Shown in pieces: positions 26,166 through 34,473 of a stretch of 64,000 bases of DNA. Under the pieces are notes generated by a model that was given only the letters and a program-made list of their open reading frames with translations, was not told where the DNA came from and searched no databases. Origin of the DNA: Modicisalibacter muralis (GTDB taxonomy: Bacteria > Pseudomonadota > Gammaproteobacteria > Pseudomonadales > Halomonadaceae); the NCBI RefSeq assembly GCF_900102945.1, contig NZ_FNGI01000001.1, positions 496,001 to 560,000 of the forward strand, read 5' to 3'. Numbering within the stretch: position 1 is the stretch's first letter; every line of letters starts with the position of its first letter. Both the position numbers and the translations under genes were made by a program.

Positions 26166-26895
26166 CGGGCTCACCCTTGCCATTGGTGCCGGGTTGGCAT
26201 CGGTGGGAATAGCGAACAGGGTCACTGACCCCGTTGGCGGCAAAGGCGGCCAAGCGCTCGCGACAGCTACCGCAAGCACCACAGGCGAACTCCTCGCCCA
26301 GGTAACAGGTCCAGGTTTCGCCATAATCGAGGCCCATCGCCAGGCCATCGGCCAGGATCGCCGCCTTGTCGACGTGCAGATAGGGCGCTTCGATGCGTGC
26401 CGTTTCGAAGTTGGCGATGGCGGCGACGTCGTTCATGCGTTCGACAAACTCGGGCCGACAATCGGGATAGAGCACGTGATCGCCACCATGCGCGCCGTAG
26501 AAGCAGAGTTCGGCGCCGATGTTCACCGCCTGGGCGATGGCCAGCGAGAGCAGAATCATGTTGCGATTGGGTACCAGCGTGGCAACCATGTTGTCGCTGG
26601 CGTAATCGCCGCCGGGCAAATCGCGGCTGGCGTCGGTAAGCGCCGAGTTGTCGATCAACGAATGGATCGCGCGAATATCGACGATCTGATGCGCGATGCC
26701 CAAGCGTTGACAGACGTCTCGCGCCACATTCAACTCACGTGAATGGCGCTGTCCGTAGTCAAACGACAGCGCATGGACTTCATAACCCTGGCACAGCGCA
26801 TGGTGCAGAACAGTATAGGAGTCCATGCCACCGGAATAGATGACGATGGCTTTGAGGCGTGCGATGCCGCTGGCATCGCGATGTTGTTGGGTCAT
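26158..26895 (-). CDS. queC: 7-cyano-7-deazaguanine (preQ0) synthase
   Basis: A 245-residue ATP-dependent enzyme making preQ0 from 7-carboxy-7-deazaguanine and ammonia. The PP-loop SGGMDS is at 21-26, and the C-terminal zinc cysteines are seen in [16 protein letters not shown]. The ATG at 26895 follows AGGTTAACT; the in-frame extension upstream is non-coding. It is the first gene of the minus-strand unit queC-queE-queD-like-ykgJ and is divergent from the OlsF-like acyltransferase. Confidence 0.95.
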   Translation of the reverse strand: MTQQHRDASGIARLKAIVIYSGGMDSYTVLHHALCQGYEVHALSFDYGQRHSRELNVARDVCQRLGIAHQIVDIRAIHSLIDNSALTDASRDLPGGDYASDNMVATLVPNRNMILLSLAIAQAVNIGAELCFYGAHGGDHVLYPDCRPEFVERMNDVAAIANFETARIEAPYLHVDKAAILADGLAMGLDYGETWTCYLGEEFACGACGSCRERLAAFAANGVSDPVRYSHRCQPGTNGKGEPDV

Positions 26896-27132
26896 AGTTA
26901 ACCTGCCGGAGAATTTATGGGCCGTGGTGTGACGGTGTCCGGGATCCGGGCGTCCGGAAGGCGAGGCCGCTGGCCCCACCGAGTCGCAGTATACGCTGCG
27001 CCGAGAACGGCGCGCATTGTACCGGTTGAGGCGCAGGCCAGCCATAGCGGCACTGTCATCGGGCGTCCATATCGCTGACACCTATGCGTCACAGTGAGGC
27101 GGCATGTTGGTTGCAGGACAGGAGGAACCATC

Positions 27133-28842
27133 ATGCTGGACATCGCGCATGCCGTGACACAGAAGTATCCCGCCCTTGCCAGGCAGCCGGCACTGATCCG
27201 TCAGCCGGCACTGGGGTTATTGCGACGCCTGACACATGAAGTCGAGATCAACCGCTTTCTCGACCGGCACCAGGACGTAGGGCCTTTTGAATTCATCGAT
27301 CACGTATTGGCACGGTTCACGTTCAGCTATCTGGTATCGCCCCGCGAACGCGAGAATATCCCCAGCGAAGGGCGCGTGATCATCGTCGCCAACCACCCGT
27401 TGGGCACGCTGGATGGCCTGGCATTGCTGCGACTGGTTGGCGAGGTACGCCGAGACGTCAAGATTCTGGCCAACGACCTATTGTGGCAATTCTCGGCACT
27501 GCGCGCGTTGCTGTTGCCGGTCGACAATCTGACGCGTAGCGGCTACCGCCAGTCGATGACTCGCATCGTTGGCAGCTTGATGAACGAGGAGGTGGTCATC
27601 GTGTTCCCTGCCGGGGAAGTGTCGCGAGCCGGCCCGTCAGGCATCAAGGATGGTCCTTGGCAGAGCGGTTTTCTGCATTTTGCGCGCAAGACCAATGCGC
27701 CTATCCTGCCGGTGCACCTCGGTGGCAAGAATTCGGCGTTGTTCTATTCTCTATCGCTGATCTATCGGCCGCTGGGCGGATTGCTGCTGGTCGACGAGAT
27801 GTTCAAGAAACATGCCGTGGACTTGCCGGTGCGCGTGGGGGAGCCGATTCCGCTGGAGCGTTTCGACCTCGCCGAGTTGCCGACCCGCACCAAGGTCAAG
27901 CTGCTGCGCAAGCATGTCTACCGCTTGCCCAAGAACAAGAAGTCCTTGTTTGCCACGGTCCGGCCGATTGCCCACCCCGAAGACCGTGCTCAGTTACGGC
28001 GCGAGCTACGCGATGCCGAGTGCCTGGGGCAAACTCACCATGGCATGCGGATCCTGCTGCTCGACTACCGTAACGATTCGGCTGTCATGCGTGAGCTGGG
28101 GCGTCTGCGTGAACTGACGTTTCGACGCATCGGGGAGGGCACGGGGAGGCGGCTCGATCTCGACGACTATGATCGTCATTATCGCCACTTGTTGGTCTGG
28201 GACGAGGAGGCGCTGGAAATCGCCGGTGCATATCGCATCGGCGAGGTCGGTACCGTGCTGCGTGATAAAGGGCCCGATGGGCTCTATTCCAGCTCGCTCT
28301 TTGCCTATCCCGACGGCTGGCTCGAGCGCATGAGCGAGAGCATTGAACTGGGGCGAAGCTTCGTGCAGCCACGTTACTGGGGACGTCGCAGCCTGGATCT
28401 CTTGTGGTATGGCATTGGTGCCTACCTGAAGACACGCCCGGAAGTGCGCTGGATGTTCGGTCCGGTATCGATTTCGAATGCAATGCCAAGAGCTGCTCAG
28501 GATCTATTGGTCAGTTATTACCGGCATTACTATGGCGCCTCCGTCACCGGAGTGAAGGCACGTGCGCCTTTCCAGCCGCTGGGCGAGCGCCTCAAGGAAG
28601 CCGGGCAGCTATTCATCGGCAATGATGCCCGGCACGATTTCAAGATGCTCAAGGAGCAGTTGGCGTTACATGGTGTCACGGTGCCGGCCCTCTACAAGCA
28701 TTACACGGAGCTTTGCGAGCCGGGCGGAGTTTCCTTTGTCGATTTTGGTATCGATGCCGATTTTGGCTATTGCGTCGATGGGCTGGTCCAGGTCGAGGTG
28801 GCGCGCATTACCGAGCGCAAGCGATTACGCTATATCGGTTGA
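27133..28842 (+). CDS. Two-domain acyltransferase, OlsF-like
   Basis: A 569-residue protein with two acyltransferase parts. The N-terminal half is PlsC-like: NHPLGTLD (H88, D94) and FPAGEVSRAG. The C-terminal half (about 310-569) is a GNAT-like/hemolysin-type N-acyltransferase domain (EIAGAYRIGEVG, FVQPRYWGRRSLDLLWYGI). This layout matches OlsF, which makes ornithine lipids by adding both acyl chains. AGGAGGAA five bases before the ATG fixes the start. The H-to-D spacing is five residues rather than the usual four, as in relatives of this family. Ornithine lipid synthesis is inferred. Confidence 0.8.
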   Translation: MLDIAHAVTQKYPALARQPALIRQPALGLLRRLTHEVEINRFLDRHQDVGPFEFIDHVLARFTFSYLVSPRERENIPSEGRVIIVANHPLGTLDGLALLRLVGEVRRDVKILANDLLWQFSALRALLLPVDNLTRSGYRQSMTRIVGSLMNEEVVIVFPAGEVSRAGPSGIKDGPWQSGFLHFARKTNAPILPVHLGGKNSALFYSLSLIYRPLGGLLLVDEMFKKHAVDLPVRVGEPIPLERFDLAELPTRTKVKLLRKHVYRLPKNKKSLFATVRPIAHPEDRAQLRRELRDAECLGQTHHGMRILLLDYRNDSAVMRELGRLRELTFRRIGEGTGRRLDLDDYDRHYRHLLVWDEEALEIAGAYRIGEVGTVLRDKGPDGLYSSSLFAYPDGWLERMSESIELGRSFVQPRYWGRRSLDLLWYGIGAYLKTRPEVRWMFGPVSISNAMPRAAQDLLVSYYRHYYGASVTGVKARAPFQPLGERLKEAGQLFIGNDARHDFKMLKEQLALHGVTVPALYKHYTELCEPGGVSFVDFGIDADFGYCVDGLVQVEVARITERKRLRYIG

Positions 28843-28948
28843 TGTTACACAACGCGTTGAGAAACGATTATCAAGGCTCCCCTAGCGATTCCCGGTCGCT
28901 GCCGTTACCCTCTTGGCATGGACTCATACGGCCAATCAGGGAAAGCGC

Positions 28949-29359
28949 ATGGCGAGAATCGAACATAGCGCAGTGTTGCCCGCCACACCGGATAGGGTTT
29001 TCGCCCTGCTGGAGCGCGTCGAGGACTTTGCCGATTATTCCGACATGATCGAGTCGATCGAGCCGCTTGGCGAGCGTCGCTACCGTTGGAATGTCCATGC
29101 CGTCGGCATGGATTGGTGTTTCGATGTCCAGATCACGGAAATACGCTCACCCGAGGTGTTAGCTTGGGAGTCGCTGGAAGGAGTGCGCAATCAGGGGCGT
29201 TATGAATTGACTGCGGTGCCGGAAGGCACGCAAGTGAAGCTGATCGTCGACTACCAGATTCGTAATCGCCTGGTCGAGAAAGCGGTGAACAAGGCGGCCA
29301 GGCCGCTGGTCAGCCAGGTTAGTCGGCAGATATTGGAGCGCGTCGAAGCTCGCCTTTGA
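28949..29359 (+). CDS. SRPBCC/START-like (polyketide cyclase) family protein
   Basis: A 136-residue protein beginning MARIEHSAVLPATPDRVFALLERVEDFADY, the usual start of SRPBCC-fold proteins that bind a hydrophobic ligand in a helix-grip cavity. Conserved WESLEG and the C-terminal long helix (about 100-134) fit. RatA/Coq10-type proteins are distant relatives, but the ligand and role here are unknown. AGGGAAAGCGC precedes the ATG. It stands between the acyltransferase and a convergent HDOD-GGDEF gene. Confidence 0.7.
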   Translation: MARIEHSAVLPATPDRVFALLERVEDFADYSDMIESIEPLGERRYRWNVHAVGMDWCFDVQITEIRSPEVLAWESLEGVRNQGRYELTAVPEGTQVKLIVDYQIRNRLVEKAVNKAARPLVSQVSRQILERVEARL

Positions 29360-29383
29360 GGAACCAGCGATGCCTAACGCCCC

Positions 29384-30874
29384 TCAACTCGCCGTGATGC
29401 GGTTGCGTCCCTGGCGCTTGGACAGGTACATGCGTTGATCGGCGATGTGGATCAAGTCGTCGGGGGTCTCGAAATCACCGTCACCCAAATTGGCAATACC
29501 CACCGAGGCGGTGACATGGATCGCCTTGTCGTCGTAATGGGCGAGCGGCATGACGCGTAGCTGCTCGCAAAGACGATTGGCGAAATCCCACGCATGCTGC
29601 GGCGTGTATCCTTTCATTATGACCAGAAATTCTTCGCCACCGTAGCGGCCGATCGTCATGCCTTTCTCGCTCATCGTGCGCAGCAGCTCGGCGAATGCCT
29701 TGAGTACCTGGTCGCCCAGATGATGGCCGTGCTCATCATTGATCTGTTTGAAATAATCGAGATCGATGAAGATCACCACCAGTGATTGTTCGTCTCGTTG
29801 GGCCTCGAAGAAACGCTCCTGCAGGACTCTTGTCAGGTGCTGACGATTATAAAGGCGGGTTAGCGGATCGTAGCGCACGGCTTGATCGAGCTGGGCGTTA
29901 TCGTGCCGTAGCTCATCGAGTTCCTTTTCCTTGCGGCCGAGTATTTGCTGAAGCTTCAGGGTACGCTCCAGCAATAACTGCTTGGCTTGAAAAAGTAGCG
30001 TATGTGGATCGATATATCCTGGCGTTGCGACGTCGAAGAGTTCGGCCATCATCGGCAGGCGGGCCTGAATGCGGCTCAGCAGATCGCTACGGCATTGCTC
30101 GTCACCCAGCCAGGGCTCTAGCTGTGCCAGGGTATTGTGACCGTCGGCCTCCAGCCAGATATCGGCCAGACGCCCCGAGAGCATGACACATTCGCCCTCA
30201 TCGAGTAGGGCATCGCGCACCGGACGATCATGACTGCGCCGAATCCAGTCGCAGGCTCGCGGCGATAACCCCCAGTTCGCCGCCAGCCAGGCACCGATTT
30301 CGGCATGAGCGGCACCGAACTCCGTGCGTTCACGCAGGCTGATATCGTCGTGCCGGTCGGCATTGCCGATCACGGCGTCATAATGAGGACCCTCGACGGC
30401 ATCCAGTGCCAACATGCCGATATCCTGCAGTAGCGCGGCCGTGAAGATAGCGCCACCACTCGACTCCAGGGCGGATTGGCGAGCGAGCTCCTGGCTGGCA
30501 ATGGCGCTGGTTAGCGAGCGTTGCCAGTAGCGGTGCAGGTCGAGCCCCGGCCGCTGGGCATCGTTGCCGTAACCACTCGCCAAACTGAATCCCAGCGCTA
30601 GCGAGACGGTGGTATCGAGACCGAGGCGCTCGACGGCCTCGCGTAGCTCTTCGGCGGGATGACCCTTGGTATAAAAAGCGGTATTGGCGAGCGAGATCAA
30701 CCGCGCTGTCAGCGCTGGATCTTTGCTTAGCGCTTCTATGATGGGCTGCAGGCGCGTTTCGCTGCTGCGGGCTAGCTCGATGAGTCTGAGCACGGCGGCG
30801 GGCAATGAGGGCAGGGCGGGGCAGCTATCCAGCGACTTACGCAGCGCATCAGAAATCAAGCAGGCCCCCTTCAT
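29384..30874 (-). CDS. HDOD-GGDEF protein, probable diguanylate cyclase
   Basis: A 496-residue soluble protein: HDOD domain at about 10-215 (LPSLPAAVLRLIELARS), a helical linker with coiled coil (about 290-335) and a GGDEF domain at about 340-495. The active site reads RYGGEEF, so cyclic-di-GMP synthesis is likely. The ATG at 30874 is used; a TTG at 30859 has AAGGGGG five bases upstream and could be the true start. It lies next to flgN at the edge of the flagellar block, and an exact inverted repeat sits in its promoter region. Confidence 0.85.
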   Translation of the reverse strand: MKGACLISDALRKSLDSCPALPSLPAAVLRLIELARSSETRLQPIIEALSKDPALTARLISLANTAFYTKGHPAEELREAVERLGLDTTVSLALGFSLASGYGNDAQRPGLDLHRYWQRSLTSAIASQELARQSALESSGGAIFTAALLQDIGMLALDAVEGPHYDAVIGNADRHDDISLRERTEFGAAHAEIGAWLAANWGLSPRACDWIRRSHDRPVRDALLDEGECVMLSGRLADIWLEADGHNTLAQLEPWLGDEQCRSDLLSRIQARLPMMAELFDVATPGYIDPHTLLFQAKQLLLERTLKLQQILGRKEKELDELRHDNAQLDQAVRYDPLTRLYNRQHLTRVLQERFFEAQRDEQSLVVIFIDLDYFKQINDEHGHHLGDQVLKAFAELLRTMSEKGMTIGRYGGEEFLVIMKGYTPQHAWDFANRLCEQLRVMPLAHYDDKAIHVTASVGIANLGDGDFETPDDLIHIADQRMYLSKRQGRNRITAS

Positions 30875-30956
30875 CGACAAGCGATAGACCAATACGAGCG
30901 GCCGAAAGACGAGATGTGGTAACGATGGCGCTCATCAAGCTATCTTTAATGACGTT

Positions 30957-30975
30957 GTGTGAATATATGTCACAC
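30957..30975. promoter_or_regulatory. Inverted repeat upstream of the HDOD-GGDEF gene
   Basis: GTGTGA and TCACAC flank seven bases. It resembles a CRP/Vfr-type site (TGTGA-N6-TCACA) but with a one-base-longer spacer. It lies 82 bases before the HDOD-GGDEF start and 52 after the flgN stop, so an operator for the GGDEF gene is plausible. Confidence 0.4.
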
Positions 30976-31027
30976 TATATGACCGAAACGTCACCGCGAA
31001 AGCAAGTAGAATTAGGATTAGTATCCT

Positions 31028-31480
31028 TCAAGCTTGGGAAGCGACACCTCCGAAGCCTTGTCGGCGGGATTGGCCGTCCGGGCCATAGAGCGCTTTTCCA
31101 GCGGCGTCATTGAGGAAATCGAGGATGCGCTGGTTCTGTGCCAGGCGCGAGCCGACCAGCACGCCGTTGAGCTGATTGAGTTGCTTGGCATGCAGCGCCC
31201 GCTCACGGAATTCAAGCCACTCTTCGAGACAACCGGCATCGATAGCGGCGGTTTCGGCGCCGCGAGCGCCTTCGCCATAACCGAGTTTGCGCTGTGCCGA
31301 AAGACGCTGTGCTTCCAGCGCTTCGAGGCGGACGATATGCGTCTCTTTCTCTTCGGCTTGCTTGGTCAGTCGCGGTCCATCGATCTGACCGGCCGAAAGC
31401 GTGTCTCGTTCAGCCTCCAAAAGCGTGATGAACGCTTCGAGATGGCTGCGTTGGCGGTCGAGATGCTGGGCCAGGCTCAT
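31028..31480 (-). CDS. flgN: Flagellar chaperone FlgN
   Basis: A 150-residue mainly helical protein, the export chaperone for the hook-filament junction proteins FlgK and FlgL. Helices with heptad patterns span about 1-60 and 75-120, and the C-terminal part contains NQRILDFLNDAAGKALYG, a region similar to that by which FlgN binds clients. The ATG at 31480 (MSLAQHLDRQ) starts as FlgN proteins do; the longer frame overlaps flgM. It follows flgM by 22 bases. Confidence 0.85.
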   Translation of the reverse strand: MSLAQHLDRQRSHLEAFITLLEAERDTLSAGQIDGPRLTKQAEEKETHIVRLEALEAQRLSAQRKLGYGEGARGAETAAIDAGCLEEWLEFRERALHAKQLNQLNGVLVGSRLAQNQRILDFLNDAAGKALYGPDGQSRRQGFGGVASQA

Positions 31481-31502
31481 GTCCAAGACTCCAAGTTGAC
31501 GA

Positions 31503-31784
31503 TCAGGAAGACGTATCGCCCAGCAGGTCGCGGACACTATCGATCAGGCCGTCGGCAATGCGTTCGGCGCGGATGTCGAGGCGCCCCTCGCTGATCGCCT
31601 GACGAATTTCGGCGACACGCGCGGCGTCGATATCCTGGCTGTCGTCTCGCGCGCTGTCGCTGAGATGCGTGATGGCGGCCGGGTTGGTCGATTGCGTGAC
31701 CGACTCACCCTTGGCGGGCTGCGCTGCCTTGTTAACCTCGCCCTGAGTGGCGCGGTGCAGCGGATGTGAGCTATCAATCTTCAC
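31503..31784 (-). CDS. flgM: Anti-sigma28 factor FlgM
   Basis: A 93-residue protein that holds FliA (sigma28) inactive until the hook is complete and FlgM is exported. The C-terminal binding part AARVAEIRQAISEGRLDIRAERIADGLI (split) is the family signature; the N-terminal half looks disordered and rich in A, Q and S. The start is a GTG at 31784 with GAGGAT about nine bases upstream. A textbook sigma28 promoter stands directly upstream, giving the usual feedback loop. Confidence 0.92.
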   Translation of the reverse strand: MKIDSSHPLHRATQGEVNKAAQPAKGESVTQSTNPAAITHLSDSARDDSQDIDAARVAEIRQAISEGRLDIRAERIADGLIDSVRDLLGDTSS

Positions 31785-31816
31785 GAAAACATCCTCAAGA
31801 TAAACACTTACCCTCA

Positions 31817-31843
31817 CTATCGGCCGAGCAAAAAATAACTTTA
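31817..31843 (-). promoter_or_regulatory. Sigma28 (FliA) promoter of flgM
   Basis: Read on the minus strand: TAAAGTTA (31843-31836), 11 bases, GCCGATAG (31824-31817). The consensus is TAAAGTTT-N11-GCCGATAA; 14 of 16 positions match and the spacing is exact. Confidence 0.9.
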
Positions 31844-31920
31844 GGCCACAAGTGAGCACTAGATGTCATTCTAGCATGCATGATCACGGCCTCTGCTCGA
31901 GCGGCGATCGAGAAAAGGCT

Positions 31921-32667
31921 TCAGAAGACGATTTCCAACTTATCACGCCCCACGACTCTTGCCTGCAAGCGATCGCCGTCATCGGTACGCAGGCGCACCT
32001 CGTCACCGAGCGCGCCGTTGTCCAGCGCCTCGGCATCGAGGCTGACGGTGAAGCCGTTACCGCGCGCATATACCGTGACCGAATCGCCGCGCTCGACCAG
32101 AGGCTCGCGGCGCAGGTGGTAATCCTGCAAGGTGGTGCCGGCCGGCAGTGGGCGCACGGCGAGCAGACCGACTGCCGCATCGACATCGAGTATGGCATGG
32201 CGCGGTAGACGTTCCAGCCGGGCTTCTTCCAATTTCAGATCGGCGGCTGCGATGCGCGCGTTGGCGGCGATATCTCGCGCGACCACCACATGCTGGGTCA
32301 TGACCGATATATCGGCCTGCAGATAACGCACCCGGCGCTGTTCGCCGCAGCGCACGCCCACCGAGACGCGGCCGTAAAGCCGTTGCCCGAAGTTAGGCAA
32401 GAAAGCCTCGGGCTGTTGGCACTCGGGAAGCCGGGCCGAGCCCCGATGCAAGGTGATGGTGACGTCGTCGCCAAGGTGCTGAATGCGTTCGGCGAGAAAG
32501 TCGTGCACGCGCTGTTCGAGCAGGCCATCGGTGGCTGCGGTCGCGGCCAGCGTTGCTGCCGGCACGGCGAGCGCAGCCACAAACCAGACCATCGTCCATG
32601 CCATGAACGGGCGAAGCACCTTGATCGCCTGTCGGAACAGCGCTGTCGACTCGTGCGCAACACGCAT
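31921..32667 (-). CDS. flgA: Flagellar P-ring assembly chaperone FlgA
   Basis: A 248-residue periplasmic protein needed to assemble the P ring (FlgI). An N-terminal signal peptide is seen (about 1-43, ending near ATLAATAA). The SAF-type domain starts at about 125 (VVVARDIAANARIAAADL) and the C-terminal sheet includes GDSVTVYARGNGFTVSLDAEA. GGGGGCTGAAC precedes the ATG. It is divergent from flgB and leads into flgM-flgN after a 136-base gap that holds the flgM promoter. Confidence 0.93.
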   Translation of the reverse strand: MRVAHESTALFRQAIKVLRPFMAWTMVWFVAALAVPAATLAATAATDGLLEQRVHDFLAERIQHLGDDVTITLHRGSARLPECQQPEAFLPNFGQRLYGRVSVGVRCGEQRRVRYLQADISVMTQHVVVARDIAANARIAAADLKLEEARLERLPRHAILDVDAAVGLLAVRPLPAGTTLQDYHLRREPLVERGDSVTVYARGNGFTVSLDAEALDNGALGDEVRLRTDDGDRLQARVVGRDKLEIVF

Positions 32668-32829
32668 GTTCAGCCCCCATTGCTCAATGTCGCCGATTCT
32701 AGGCGGGCGTGAAATTTTTCATGCGCGGAAATAACCGGCAAATCGTGGCCTGTTTCTTCCTTTGCGATGACAGCGCGGCGTTTAATCTCCAACCTGAAAC
32801 TTTCCCCATTTAACCAAGGGGCGATAACC

Positions 32830-33249
32830 ATGGGCATGATCGATCAGCTTTCCGGGGCGCTGAACCTCCATCAGGAGGCACTCAACCTGCGCGTCGAACG
32901 CCAGAAGGTTCTGGCCAGCAACATCGCCAACGCGGATACCCCGAATTACAAGGCCCGCGACTTCGACTTTTCCAGCGAGCTCTCGCGGGCGATGAAACAG
33001 GGCCAGGGCAGTAGTGAAGGGCTGGCGTTGTCGACCACATCGAGTCGCCACATTCCCGCCCAGGCGCCGGCTTCCAGCGGTGTCGACCTGCTGTATCGCG
33101 TGCCCAGCCAGCCGAGTCTCGATGGCAACACCGTCGACATGGATGCCGAGCGCGCGCAGTTTGCCGACAACGCGGTGCGCTATCAAGCGGCGATTACCGT
33201 CCTGAGTAGCAAGATTCAGGGCCTGAAATCTGCCATGCAACCGGAGTAA
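32830..33249 (+). CDS. flgB: Flagellar proximal rod protein FlgB
   Basis: A 139-residue rod subunit. The N-terminal rod/hook motif ALNLRVERQKVLASNIANADTPNYKARDF (split) and the C-terminal helix of axial proteins are present. The ATG at 32830 follows AAGGGG. First gene of flgBCDEFGHIJKL; exported through the flagellar export gate and assembled on FliE/FliF. Confidence 0.95.
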   Translation: MGMIDQLSGALNLHQEALNLRVERQKVLASNIANADTPNYKARDFDFSSELSRAMKQGQGSSEGLALSTTSSRHIPAQAPASSGVDLLYRVPSQPSLDGNTVDMDAERAQFADNAVRYQAAITVLSSKIQGLKSAMQPE

Positions 33250-33657
33250 ATGCGCATGTTCAGTATTTTCGATATTTCCGCCTCGGCGATGAGCGCCCAG
33301 GCACAACGTATGAATGTCACGGCCAGCAACATGGCCAACGCCGGTAGCGTGGCTAGCCCCGATGGCGAAGCCTACCGTGCCAAGCAGGTGATTTTCGAAG
33401 CCCAGTCCCAGGGTGGCAGCGCCATTGGCGGTGTGCGTGTCGCCAAGGTGATCGAGGACGACTCACCGATGCGCATGGAGTATCGGCCCGAGCACCCACT
33501 GGCCGATGAAGATGGCTATGTGACGATGCCCAACGTGTCGCCGGTCAGCGAGATGGTCAACATGATCGCTGCCTCGCGTTCCTATCAAGCCAACGTCGAA
33601 GTCATGAACACCAGCAAGACGCTGATGCTCAAGACGCTGACGCTGGCCCAGAACTAA
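33250..33657 (+). CDS. flgC: Flagellar proximal rod protein FlgC
   Basis: A 135-residue rod subunit, with the N-terminal motif [23 protein letters not shown] and the C-terminal [21 protein letters not shown]. It starts directly after the flgB stop; an ATG two codons on (33256) has better spacing to GGAG and may be the real start. Builds the rod with FlgB, FlgF and FlgG. Confidence 0.95.
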   Translation: MRMFSIFDISASAMSAQAQRMNVTASNMANAGSVASPDGEAYRAKQVIFEAQSQGGSAIGGVRVAKVIEDDSPMRMEYRPEHPLADEDGYVTMPNVSPVSEMVNMIAASRSYQANVEVMNTSKTLMLKTLTLAQN

Positions 33658-33675
33658 CCCGGCCAGGAGAGCCCC

Positions 33676-34377
33676 ATGGCTAGCACGATCGACAGTGGCG
33701 TACTCGGTGCCCTGAACGGGGGTGGGACCTCCGCTCAACCCCGGACGTCATCCCAGGAGTTGAGCGAAAGCTTCATGACCCTGCTGGTCACACAGCTTCA
33801 GAATCAGAACCCCTTGAAGCCGATGGAAAACGCCGAAATGACCTCGCAGATTGCGCAGATCAATACGGTGCAGGGCATTCAGGATCTCAATGCGACGCTG
33901 GAAACCATCAATGGCCAGATCGATGCCGGTCAGACACTTCAGGCGGCGGGACTGATCGGCCAGGGCGTACTGGTGCCGGGCGATCGCGTGCTGGTTGGCA
34001 AGGCGGGTGAAGATGCCGAGGGTGTGGTCGCCACGCCGTTTGGTATCGAACTGCAAGGCCCCGCCGACGAGGTCAAGATTACCATCACCAATGGTAGTGG
34101 CGAGGTGATGCGAACCTTCGACATTGGCGCGCAGGAGGCTGGAGTCCAGTCCTTCTCGTGGGATGGAAAGGTAGGGGAGTCTGACAGTAGTGAGGACGTT
34201 GCCACAGGCGAATATCTCGTTTCAGTCGAGGCGACGTACGGCGGCGAACCGGTACCGGTGACGACCTTGAATTACGCCGTGGTCGGCGGCGTGATCAGCA
34301 CTGACAGCGGGCCGCGCCTGGACCTTGGCGCGATGATGGGGCAAGTCGGTCTCGAGGCCGTGCGCCAGATTCTCTAG
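33676..34377 (+). CDS. flgD: Flagellar hook cap / assembly protein FlgD
   Basis: A 233-residue scaffold on which FlgE polymerises. The N-terminal part has SFMTLLVTQLQNQNPLKPMENAEM, the FlgD signature (split in reading); the C-terminal half (about 110-200) holds the FLG-Ig/Tudor-like domain, including FSWDGKVGE. CAGGAGA precedes the ATG. It is removed from the finished hook and replaced by FlgK. Confidence 0.95.
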   Translation: MASTIDSGVLGALNGGGTSAQPRTSSQELSESFMTLLVTQLQNQNPLKPMENAEMTSQIAQINTVQGIQDLNATLETINGQIDAGQTLQAAGLIGQGVLVPGDRVLVGKAGEDAEGVVATPFGIELQGPADEVKITITNGSGEVMRTFDIGAQEAGVQSFSWDGKVGESDSSEDVATGEYLVSVEATYGGEPVPVTTLNYAVVGGVISTDSGPRLDLGAMMGQVGLEAVRQIL

Positions 34378-34473
34378 CGCGGCGGACCATCGTTTCAACG
34401 CTCATGACGAACACGGCAATTACAGCGAAACAGCAGTTATAACCAAAACAGCAAACGCGCAGGGAGTACTACC

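Noticed and set aside
30922-30948. TAAAGATA-N11-GCCATCGT on the minus strand as a sigma28 promoter for the HDOD-GGDEF gene
   Set aside because: The -35 is good and the spacing exact, but only GCC of the -10 box matches.
32668-32829. Sigma28 or sigma54 promoter between flgA and flgB
   Set aside because: GCCGATTC on the plus strand lacks a -35 box, and no GG-N10-GC pattern with proper flanks was found.
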